A stretch of DNA of 38,570 nt from Nostoc sp. FACHB-973 (GTDB lineage Bacteria > Cyanobacteriota > Cyanobacteriia > Cyanobacteriales > Nostocaceae), in NCBI RefSeq assembly GCF_014698115.1, contig NZ_JACJSJ010000081.1:1-38570 (forward strand), written 5' to 3'. Shown one piece after another: positions 14,859-22,504 of this stretch (the first letter of the stretch is position 1; the number at the start of each line of letters is the position of its first letter). The position numbers and the translations under genes are program-made. The notes beneath the pieces were generated by a model. The model was not told the DNA's origin, made no database searches, and saw only the letters and a program-made list of their open reading frames with translations.

Positions 14859-17831
14859 CTAATGTATACCGCAAAATGGATCGCGTTCTTTATCAACTTC
14901 ATTAGGTTGTAATTCTAATTCAGCCAAATAAACGCATCCTTCTTGTTTAAGACATTCTTGATTTGTTGATGTCCAATAAGGCACTTCACCTGCGTGCATC
15001 CGTAAAATACCTTGATTGTCCAGAGTCACACGATATTGACAAGGATAATCTGTTGTGATGTCTGGTTTACTAAGTGCGCCAATTCGTATCCATTTTTTCC
15101 TTTGGGTTTCGGCATCTGTTTGATAAATATAGAAAGTGTGCTGGCCAGTTTTTGGGAAGGGAGGTAAGGGATTACTAATTAATCCGATTCCTGGTTGTGT
15201 CACGCCATCACGTAAATAATGAAATTCGTGGAAAGATTTATCATCATTTCCGACTTCAAATACTAAATGATAGGCATCTGGTTGATCCACAGTTGCAGAC
15301 TCGATGACATTGACGGCAATATCACCATCACTTAAGTCTTTATTCGGTCCTTGTACAGCGATATTCCACTTCAATTTCCCCTCAGCAAATAGCGCTGAAT
15401 TTTCTGAAACTACTGCTCCCAAATCAATGCCAGGAATGTCAATTAAATAATGGGGATTTCCCTGACAAAGCAACACGCTAAATTCAAGGGTTTGGTCAAT
15501 TTCAAACTGGACTTTGATTTTTTTGAGAAATTCTCCTTCTTCCATTCCTAATTTATTCATCAGGTTTTTGCCGTCGAAGCTACCCCAAAGTCGTAAATCT
15601 CCTTCTTCGTAATCTTGGCGGTAGATAATATTAGTTAATTGTATCCCTTGCCAAGGAGTACGAACTTTGGCGACACTTTCCCAAGATGCCAGTTGATAAA
15701 GTTCTTGACCGGCTTTGAATATAGTCAATAAATCGTTGCTTTGGGTTTTGCGTTTGAAGTTGCAAGGCAAATAATAAAACAGGTTTTTAACGTCAATTTC
15801 TAGCTGGTTAGCTCCCTTACGCAGCAAGCTTTTAGATTCTTCTGGATCGAATCTCAATCTTCGTAATTTTTCCGCATAGCAAGCACCGGCGGAGGTGGCT
15901 AGTTTGGTAAATTCCAAAACAAAAGTAATGCGTTCTGGATTCCAAACAAAATAGGGAGATTTACTAAATTCTTGATAGATTTGTCGCTGTACTAAGTCGA
16001 GATTACAAGTTTTTCCAGACAGAATTAACCAGTCAACTTTTTGAGAATTCCAAGAATCTTTGGTGATATCATCGGGACGCAAACGGCTTTCCATTAATCC
16101 TTTAGCAATACCGATCGCTTCTTTAATTCCGGAAACGGCGGCTCGTTCAAATTGCTGGTTGTCTAGGGTGACGCAGATGTTATTGGGATCTTTAACTTGC
16201 AATTTAACGGCACTTTGGCTGAGGAGTTCAGCAATTTCTTGTTCAGAGAGTGCGAAGGTTAATAGAGAATCATCAGTTGGTGGTTTTTGCCCAAGTTTGA
16301 GTTTTGCTGCTTCTGCATAATCCCAGAGGAGATAAAATGTTTGTAGGCGTTGTGGTGATTGTTGCCAGCGGGTAGGTAATACTTTTTCGGCAGTATCTAG
16401 GGCATCTTTATAAGCAACATCACCTTCGGGATTTTCCTTATCCAAACATTTTAAAAGACTGCCTGTTTTAAATTTACCTTGTTCTAAGAAGCGCTCGTTT
16501 AGTTCAGAGTTAATTAAATCTTCTAGCTTTTCGCTTTCGATATCACCTATGGCTACTGCTGTTAATAAAAAATCAGCGATCGCCACTTTCAATAATCTAA
16601 AAATTCGCAGTGTAATTAATTCACCACCTAACTGTAAATGTCCAGACGAACCTAATAGTTTAGGAGTCAGTTTATAATAACGTCCTCCCAAACCCCGATC
16701 TTCATAATCAGCAAATACTGGGGTTTTATCTTCCAGAGTTAATTCAATCAAAGCTAAGTCTGTGGTTCCGCCGCCGATATCTAAAACGAGAACATTTTGT
16801 GACCATTTATTTCCAGTTTGGCGACAACGAGTTTTAAAGGATTCAATACCAATATTCAGATTCCCACCAAATTCTCGCCATAAAAAGAATATCGCCACAG
16901 AAACAGCTTCATCATAAGCAGTTTGGACATCATCGATCCCCAACTGTTCAACTAATTCTTTAACTTCCTTACGAACAACAGGCGGGGCGACTGTTGGATA
17001 GGTAACAACTGCTGTTAAAAAATCTCCTTCTGAAAATCTGCGTCGCGCCCGTTGGCGGTAGTCTTCAGTTAATTTAATTAAATGTGCCCAAGCCGATTGA
17101 ATTAGTTCTTTGGCGGTGATTGTTTCTTCCTTACCATCCAAAATAACTGAAAACGATCGCTCTTGACCAAAATAGCGTTTGGGTGAATGATGAAACCTAC
17201 TGATAATTTCCTTTAAAGTACCGCTTGTACCTTGGGCGATCGCTTTTTTTCTATTATCTCTAGCTTCCCTACCCATCCGCAGTTGCAATTCAGCTAAATG
17301 GGAAATTTCCGACTCGCTAGGAATTTCTGTGTCACGGCGATCGATATCCAGCACAACTGGAATGAGATTTTGCGATTCTAAGGTAGGAACGCGGAACACT
17401 TCATGATAGATTTGATAGAGTTTTTTGCTAACAGCGCGACGGAATCTGTCGCTATTTCCTAAACAAAGTTCAATTTGGCGAATCGCTTCCAAAAAGCGCT
17501 CTTTGTTATCACTTTCAAAAACTTCACTTAATTTTCTTGGTTCTATTTCCAGGTTTTTGCTAATTTCTAGAAGAAACTTTTCCCAATCCTCATCGCTGAC
17601 ATCTGGTAAAGCTACAGAAGCAGGAGAACTCAGCCATTGCGATAAGCGATCGCGCAACCGTATTTCTTGTTCTTTGGGTAAAATTTCGGCGATGGGTACT
17701 TCAATGGGATCGAAAAGTGTAACTGTAGAATTCGACGTACCAAAATCTAATGCAAACCATCCCGGAAATCTTTTTTGTTGTTTATCGTTTGGTTGTGTAT
17801 CAGTATAGTTGTTCAATTGAAAATGGTTCAT
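14859..17831 (-). CDS. Large Hsp70/actin-fold ATPase (SrfB-like size and context)
   Basis: 990 residues. An N-terminal Hsp70-type nucleotide-binding domain is clear: phosphate-1 motif WFALDFGTSNSTVTLFD (about residues 25-41), phosphate-2 motif VLVLDIGGGTTDLALIEL (about 348-365) and an adenosine-type motif WLILSGKTCNLDLVQRQ (about 602). The gap between phosphate-1 and phosphate-2 is some 130 residues longer than in DnaK, filled with charged helical sequence. The remaining ~300 residues are not a recognisable DnaK substrate-binding domain but seem beta-rich (LRLWGSFDGKNL, QTLEFSVLLCQGNPHYL). Size and a GTPase neighbour recall SrfB of the srfABC clusters, though I cannot prove homology. Cytoplasmic. 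The ATG at 17831 is the only good start. Inferred role: nucleotide-driven remodelling together with the dynamin-like GTPase upstream. Confidence 0.82.
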   Translation of the reverse strand: MNHFQLNNYTDTQPNDKQQKRFPGWFALDFGTSNSTVTLFDPIEVPIAEILPKEQEIRLRDRLSQWLSSPASVALPDVSDEDWEKFLLEISKNLEIEPRKLSEVFESDNKERFLEAIRQIELCLGNSDRFRRAVSKKLYQIYHEVFRVPTLESQNLIPVVLDIDRRDTEIPSESEISHLAELQLRMGREARDNRKKAIAQGTSGTLKEIISRFHHSPKRYFGQERSFSVILDGKEETITAKELIQSAWAHLIKLTEDYRQRARRRFSEGDFLTAVVTYPTVAPPVVRKEVKELVEQLGIDDVQTAYDEAVSVAIFFLWREFGGNLNIGIESFKTRCRQTGNKWSQNVLVLDIGGGTTDLALIELTLEDKTPVFADYEDRGLGGRYYKLTPKLLGSSGHLQLGGELITLRIFRLLKVAIADFLLTAVAIGDIESEKLEDLINSELNERFLEQGKFKTGSLLKCLDKENPEGDVAYKDALDTAEKVLPTRWQQSPQRLQTFYLLWDYAEAAKLKLGQKPPTDDSLLTFALSEQEIAELLSQSAVKLQVKDPNNICVTLDNQQFERAAVSGIKEAIGIAKGLMESRLRPDDITKDSWNSQKVDWLILSGKTCNLDLVQRQIYQEFSKSPYFVWNPERITFVLEFTKLATSAGACYAEKLRRLRFDPEESKSLLRKGANQLEIDVKNLFYYLPCNFKRKTQSNDLLTIFKAGQELYQLASWESVAKVRTPWQGIQLTNIIYRQDYEEGDLRLWGSFDGKNLMNKLGMEEGEFLKKIKVQFEIDQTLEFSVLLCQGNPHYLIDIPGIDLGAVVSENSALFAEGKLKWNIAVQGPNKDLSDGDIAVNVIESATVDQPDAYHLVFEVGNDDKSFHEFHYLRDGVTQPGIGLISNPLPPFPKTGQHTFYIYQTDAETQRKKWIRIGALSKPDITTDYPCQYRVTLDNQGILRMHAGEVPYWTSTNQECLKQEGCVYLAELELQPNEVDKERDPFCGIH

Positions 17832-17944
17832 TATAGTATTAAATAATTCTGTTGAACGCTGAGTTTTTTATTTAGGGCGATTGCTCTTTCATTTAAAAGC
17901 GATCGCCATCAAAAGTGGAGCATTTACTAAGTTGATCTGGAAGA

Positions 17945-18190
17945 TTATTGCTCGCTTATAAGTTTTACTTGTTCGATGTTTAAATTAAGTAATTGGGCAA
18001 CTTTTTCCATTGACATACCAGAAGCTAAGAACCGAGTAATAAGTTCACATTTTGCTTCTTTTATTCCTTCTTGTCGTCCTTCTTCTTTAGCTTCTTGATA
18101 AAACCTAGTTACTTCTAAATTAATTCCGAACATGGCCTCTACCTCCTCACTACTTAAGTTGGCAAATTTATCAACAGCGATTGTTGTAAT
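17945..18190 (-). pseudogene. Truncated tandem copy of the DUF2887 gene (C-terminal segment only)
   Basis: An ATG at 18133 opens a 62-residue frame (MFGINLEVTRFYQEAKEEG... ending NLNIEQVKLISEQ), but similarity to the neighbouring DUF2887 gene begins further upstream, right at that gene's stop codon (ITTIAV-KFANLS-EEVEAM). It therefore represents about the last 85 codons of a paralogue whose first two thirds are missing. Inferred origin: unequal recombination in a tandem duplication. Substitutions are spread throughout, so it is not very recent. Confidence 0.7.
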
Positions 18191-19077
18191 TACTCAGATG
18201 CGAGCCTTACTTGTTCGATGGTTAAATTAAGTAACTGGGCAACATTTTCTATCGACATACCAGAAGCTAATAGCTGAGGTACAAGTTCAAGTTTTAGTTC
18301 TTCTCGCCCCTCTTCTCGTCCTTCTTCTCTTCCTTGTTCTCGCCCTATTTCTACTCCTTGTTCTAGTCCCTCTTGTTTAGCTTCTTGATAAACCCTAGTT
18401 TCTTCTAACTTAACTCCTAACATGGCCTCTACCTCTTCACGACTTAAGTTGGCAAATTTATAAACAGCAATTGTTGTGATTACATCTATTATGTCTTCCT
18501 TAGCCAAAACAGTGATCTGTTCTTGTTGTACCCGTTCAATTAAACGTTTCGCTTGTTCGACCATTTGAGTTTCCGAAGCGATAGTTAACTGCATCAAACT
18601 GATACCAATTCTTTGCTCATCAGAATTACCTAACTCATCCAAATAAATCCTTTGTACTTGCGAACTGTTCAGTAGTGACCTGTGAATAGTAGTCTTTTCT
18701 GGTTCTAAGCTGCGAGACTGTAAAATAATTACACCGTACCAATCATCATAAAGTGTTGGGTTGCGATACATATACAGCATCGATTCGGAGAAAAAGCGAT
18801 GATATAGTAAATCATCTGTCTTGGAAAGTTGCTCTACTTGGGGAGACCCCAAGACCGCACTTTCCGCTTTTTGGAATTGCACCTCAGCAAAAAAGATAAT
18901 TTGAGATGTTGCATCAGGTGGAGGTAAAAATACCCCATCAATCCGAAATGTTGGTTCTTTAACTTCAACTGATTCAAAGCGATAGTTAGCAGCTTCGGCT
19001 GGTGGCTGTTCTACTAACTCAAAAAGCAACCCTGGAACACGCTTGAAAAGTGTATAAAAAATTGCATCCCGTCTCAC
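18190..19077 (-). CDS. DUF2887 family protein (Rpn-like, PD-(D/E)XK nuclease fold)
   Basis: 295 residues. The start is read as the GTG at 19077 (MRRDAIFYTLFKRVPGLLFEL, the usual family N-terminus), with GAGG 8 nt upstream; the earlier GTG at 19083 is too close to that site. The nuclease-like core shows FRIDGVFLPP (Asp), then IIFFAEVQFQK (Glu-x-Gln), a PD-(D/E)XK pattern. A charged tail with tandem REEG/REQG units precedes a C-terminal helix-turn-helix-like segment (LLASGMSIENVAQLLNLTIEQVR). Family knowledge: these proteins are numerous in filamentous cyanobacteria and are related to transposase-associated or recombination-promoting Rpn nucleases. Here the gene sits between a dynamin-like GTPase and an Hsp70-like gene; it may be an insertion rather than a functional partner. 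Confidence 0.87.
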   Translation of the reverse strand: MRRDAIFYTLFKRVPGLLFELVEQPPAEAANYRFESVEVKEPTFRIDGVFLPPPDATSQIIFFAEVQFQKAESAVLGSPQVEQLSKTDDLLYHRFFSESMLYMYRNPTLYDDWYGVIILQSRSLEPEKTTIHRSLLNSSQVQRIYLDELGNSDEQRIGISLMQLTIASETQMVEQAKRLIERVQQEQITVLAKEDIIDVITTIAVYKFANLSREEVEAMLGVKLEETRVYQEAKQEGLEQGVEIGREQGREEGREEGREELKLELVPQLLASGMSIENVAQLLNLTIEQVRLASE

Positions 19078-19113
19078 AAACACATCCTCATCACTCTACG
19101 CGATCGCTTAAGA

Positions 19114-19140
19114 AGAATTCAGGAGTCAGAATTCAGAATT
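19114..19140. repeat. 27-bp dispersed repeat, copy 2
   Basis: Identical over 27 bases to 11032-11058. It continues into an inverted repeat AATTCAGAAG-(N6)-CTTCTGAATT that follows the dynamin gene stop closely and could act as its terminator. Confidence 0.9.
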
Positions 19141-19182
19141 CAGAAGGCTTTGCTTCTGAATTGTGGGTTCTTTCTTGAGTCA

Positions 19183-21741
19183 TCAAAAAACATCTAAGTA
19201 AGAAATAGCAGCAATGTCTGAAAGAATCTGCAACCAAGTGGGAATCGCTATTTCAGATGGCAATTCACCAGCTGTTAAATATCTCAGTAATGCTTCTTTT
19301 TTCGAGAGGTTTTGCAAACTGGGAATAATTTGATCCAAAATGCCTTCAAGTTCGGAATTAATTTGCTGATTCACTTCACTAACATACTGTACAAGATGAA
19401 GGCTGGCGCTAGCAGTAATTTCATCTCGCAGTCGCAGTACTAACAGTTGGTGATTGCTGCTTCTGGGTAAGCCTTGGCTTTTTTCTGGTGCCCAGTCAAA
19501 GATTTGACCAACGTTGTGTTTATCGTCTTGACGCGCTAGGGGAAAAATGATTTCGGGTGCAACGGTTTTGTCTTTGGTACTAATTTCAGAAATGATTGCT
19601 TCTTTCCATTCGTTGGGGTCGCATCCTAGTAATAATTTATAAAAGAGATCGGCTTCTTCCACACCAAATTTTGATTCGATTTCTTGTTCCATCTCTGGGT
19701 GAAGAATTGCTTTTAATTGGTCGCGTTCTGGGGCTACCTGATTTGACAATTGATTCAACAAATCTATCACAGCTTGACGAATGCGATCGCGGGCAAATTC
19801 TTCTACTTCTTTAACGGTTTTTTCAAATACTGGATAAAAATCATCACTCTTTGTAGGCAAAGAACTATTGACGCGGTTTCCTCTATCAAATAATTTACCT
19901 GCTGCACCTTTAGATTCAGCGAGGGCGATGGTGCCATTGTTGACTTTATTGAACAGTAAAGTCCACTGATTCCAATTAAGTATTCTAAAGGTAAGTTCGT
20001 CTTTGACTACATCGCTAACTATTACACCACGCCGATCTTTGAGTGGTTCTTTCGCTAAATGTTTTTGAAAATTCCTGTAGATTTTATCTAAAGTTTCCAC
20101 CACAAAACGCAACTCAATAAAAGCAGGACTGTCTCCTGTGGGGATGCCTTGCTCGTGAATTTCATCTATGATGTCTTTCAAATGATCTTGTTGCTGACTC
20201 ACCACATCAGCGGCTCTTTTAGTATCTTCATACAATTGCTTGAGACCATGAGTAGCGACGTGATTTTGAATCAATTCTCGTAACTTCGCAAGGCTACCAT
20301 CTTGAGCAAAGTAACCTAATTGTCTCCCCAAATAGCTGCGGGTGTCAGATTCTAACAGCCGTTGGCTTAAGCGTCCCCATTTATCTTGTAGCCGTTTAGA
20401 CCTGTCTAAGTAATCAGGATAGTCTAAGTTAGTTAAAAACTCTGGTGAACCTGCTTTGACTTTACTCGAACGTTTTGCTAATTCAGCGAGTCCCAACAGT
20501 GGCGAGAGTAAAACGATGCGGTCTTTTTGAGTTGTAAACGCCTCTGCACCGTCAATGGTAGTTTGCAGAACTTTGAGTTTTTGGAAAACAATGTCCTCGT
20601 GCAAATCCCTATCTTCAGTCAGTTGGTCGAGTTCTCTTTCACCACCCTCACTTTCCAAGGGTAGTTGATCGAAGCGACCCACACCGACGAGAATTAAATC
20701 TTTCAGGTCTTGTCCAGGTCGCTGCTGCTGCATCATGGTAAAGATTTTATTAGCGCGATCGCTTCCTGGAGATTTGCCATTTAGCAGTACTAAAATTGTC
20801 TGTACTTCTGCCAATTCCCGCAATGACAAAAAGGTATCCCTAGCGCCCGAATTAGCAGCCCCCAATCCCGGAAAATCGATCAGAATAAATTTAGCAGCAC
20901 CCGCAACATCCCAAATTTCCCGTGAGATTTTGACATCAATATCGACGCGGCGAATCAGTGGAAAGCTGTTTTGTAATAATTTCGTTGGTAGCCTCTGGGG
21001 TGGACTCGGTAATCGGATATGCGCTGGTGGTAAATCTTCAAATTTGAGAGTTTGGATGGCCATTGGCTGTTCCACTAGCTGTAACCCTTCGCGGGCAGTG
21101 GTAGCATCAATTTGGTAGCGCCCACCACACATTACTTCCCCATAAGCTTGATAAGCCCGTAGGAATAATACTAGCTCTCTCAGTAAATACCGTAAGTCTA
21201 AATTGTTAGAACTATTCCATGCTTCTTCACACCAGCCAATAATATCTTTGCCAGAATTGAGCTTGGACACTGGTATGGGAGGAAGTCCCGCTGCTGTTGT
21301 CCGTTTATTGGCTTCCCCCAACATGAACCGCAGACACTCGTGTACCCCTTCATGGGAAAGATATTCTACAGTAAAATTACTCAGTTGTGTAGTTGCAAAG
21401 TCATCTTGGGGTATAATGTGGAGGGCAGTAACATTACCTGTAGTCGGGTTTTCACTGACTGGCAAAGCATCTGCATATCCAATCAAGCTGCCTAAAAGTA
21501 AAGTTTTGCCGCTACTGAATTCCCCCATCACACCAATTTTCACAGGCGAAGTTGCAAGATCTACAGTTTTTTCGGCAGCTTCCCGCAAACGACGGAGACA
21601 ATCATCAAGGCTAGCCGGAACCCAATCTTCTTGTTTTGAAGGGTATTCAGGTACAGAATCTATCTTCCGGAGGATGAATTCACCGTACTCTTTAAAACTA
21701 GCCAGTTTGTCTGGTTCCATAGAGTAGTTTCCGCCTAACAT
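19183..21741 (-). CDS. Dynamin-like GTPase
   Basis: 852 residues. GTPase motifs: G1 GEFSSGKTLLLGSLIG (residues 73-88), a likely G2 threonine in ENPTTGNVTALHI (about 100), G3 ILIDFPGLGAANSG (near 287, DxxG form) and a G4-like LVGVGRFDQLP near 356 where the canonical N/TKxD is replaced by GRFD. After the G domain come long charged helical segments (QQQDHLKDIIDEIHEQG, AVIDLLNQLSNQ) typical of dynamin stalks; no clear transmembrane span is seen, so membrane contact, if any, is peripheral. Two ATGs (21741, 21720) are possible. First gene of the minus-strand cluster. Inferred partnership with the Hsp70-like ATPase. Confidence 0.83.
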   Translation of the reverse strand: MLGGNYSMEPDKLASFKEYGEFILRKIDSVPEYPSKQEDWVPASLDDCLRRLREAAEKTVDLATSPVKIGVMGEFSSGKTLLLGSLIGYADALPVSENPTTGNVTALHIIPQDDFATTQLSNFTVEYLSHEGVHECLRFMLGEANKRTTAAGLPPIPVSKLNSGKDIIGWCEEAWNSSNNLDLRYLLRELVLFLRAYQAYGEVMCGGRYQIDATTAREGLQLVEQPMAIQTLKFEDLPPAHIRLPSPPQRLPTKLLQNSFPLIRRVDIDVKISREIWDVAGAAKFILIDFPGLGAANSGARDTFLSLRELAEVQTILVLLNGKSPGSDRANKIFTMMQQQRPGQDLKDLILVGVGRFDQLPLESEGGERELDQLTEDRDLHEDIVFQKLKVLQTTIDGAEAFTTQKDRIVLLSPLLGLAELAKRSSKVKAGSPEFLTNLDYPDYLDRSKRLQDKWGRLSQRLLESDTRSYLGRQLGYFAQDGSLAKLRELIQNHVATHGLKQLYEDTKRAADVVSQQQDHLKDIIDEIHEQGIPTGDSPAFIELRFVVETLDKIYRNFQKHLAKEPLKDRRGVIVSDVVKDELTFRILNWNQWTLLFNKVNNGTIALAESKGAAGKLFDRGNRVNSSLPTKSDDFYPVFEKTVKEVEEFARDRIRQAVIDLLNQLSNQVAPERDQLKAILHPEMEQEIESKFGVEEADLFYKLLLGCDPNEWKEAIISEISTKDKTVAPEIIFPLARQDDKHNVGQIFDWAPEKSQGLPRSSNHQLLVLRLRDEITASASLHLVQYVSEVNQQINSELEGILDQIIPSLQNLSKKEALLRYLTAGELPSEIAIPTWLQILSDIAAISYLDVF

Positions 21742-22504
21742 AAATTTCTCTGAGCTTTATAACATATAAAATGCGATCGCCAGGGATCTATACAACAGAC
21801 CGGGCATTTGTCAACAAAGGGGAGTGGGGAATCGGGAGTCGGGGATACAGCATTGGTCGAGGCTTGAAACCCCCACCAATGCTATCGCCAAACATTGGCG
21901 GGGCTTGTGACCCACATGTTGGGGCTATCTCTTTCCCTACTCCCGACTCCCTACTCCCGCCCCAACGGGGCTTGGTCATTAGTTATTTTCCGCGTCCCCC
22001 ATAATCCGCCAAGACAATTTTGAAAAATCCGGCTTTGCTAGGAAAAATAAATATTGATTTGGTATGAAAATCTTGGAAATTGTGAATTTTCGATGAAGAC
22101 ATCATCACCTCACATAGCAGTTGTAAATAATTCGTGAAAAGTTATATCCCCGACTTCTTAAAGAAGTCGGGGATACAAACACAGCGAAGCTAATTTAGAT
22201 TTTCAGCCATTAAATTACATAATCAGTATGAATTTATCGATGATTTGAACGATCGAGGCTGCTTAAGTAATTTTACTGAAGCTGATGAATTTTTAATTTT
22301 AGTAAAAATGGTGAAGTTCATCTTAATCAAAACTTCAGCATTTTCCTAATTTATTTACATAAAAAGAGGAATTAATGTATATAGAAAAAGAAATAAAGTA
22401 TTAAGATCGTGAGCAGGTTGAGATAAAAATATTATACACATTTTTTAACAAATCTAGTTTTAGAGACTTTACTTCAATAATTTAGGCAGAGCAGGCAGGT
22501 AAAA
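21742..22504. other. 763-bp intergenic region with repeats
   Basis: No supported gene. It carries GGGGAGT/GGGAGTC STRR runs (about 21820-21846 and 21935-21960), a stretch of short inverted repeats around CCAATGCTATCGCC, a 15-bp-arm palindrome at 22145-22175 and a long AT-rich leader before the histidine kinase. Confidence 0.6.
22145..22175. repeat. Palindrome with 15-bp arms (TATCCCCGACTTCTT)
   Basis: TATCCCCGACTTCTT and its exact reverse complement separated by a single A. This CCCCGACTTCTT hairpin type is a recurrent dispersed element in Nostocales. Confidence 0.9.

Noticed and set aside
21771..22004. 77- and 63-codon frames upstream of the dynamin gene
   Set aside because: Made of STRR and inverted repeats on both strands; no domain.
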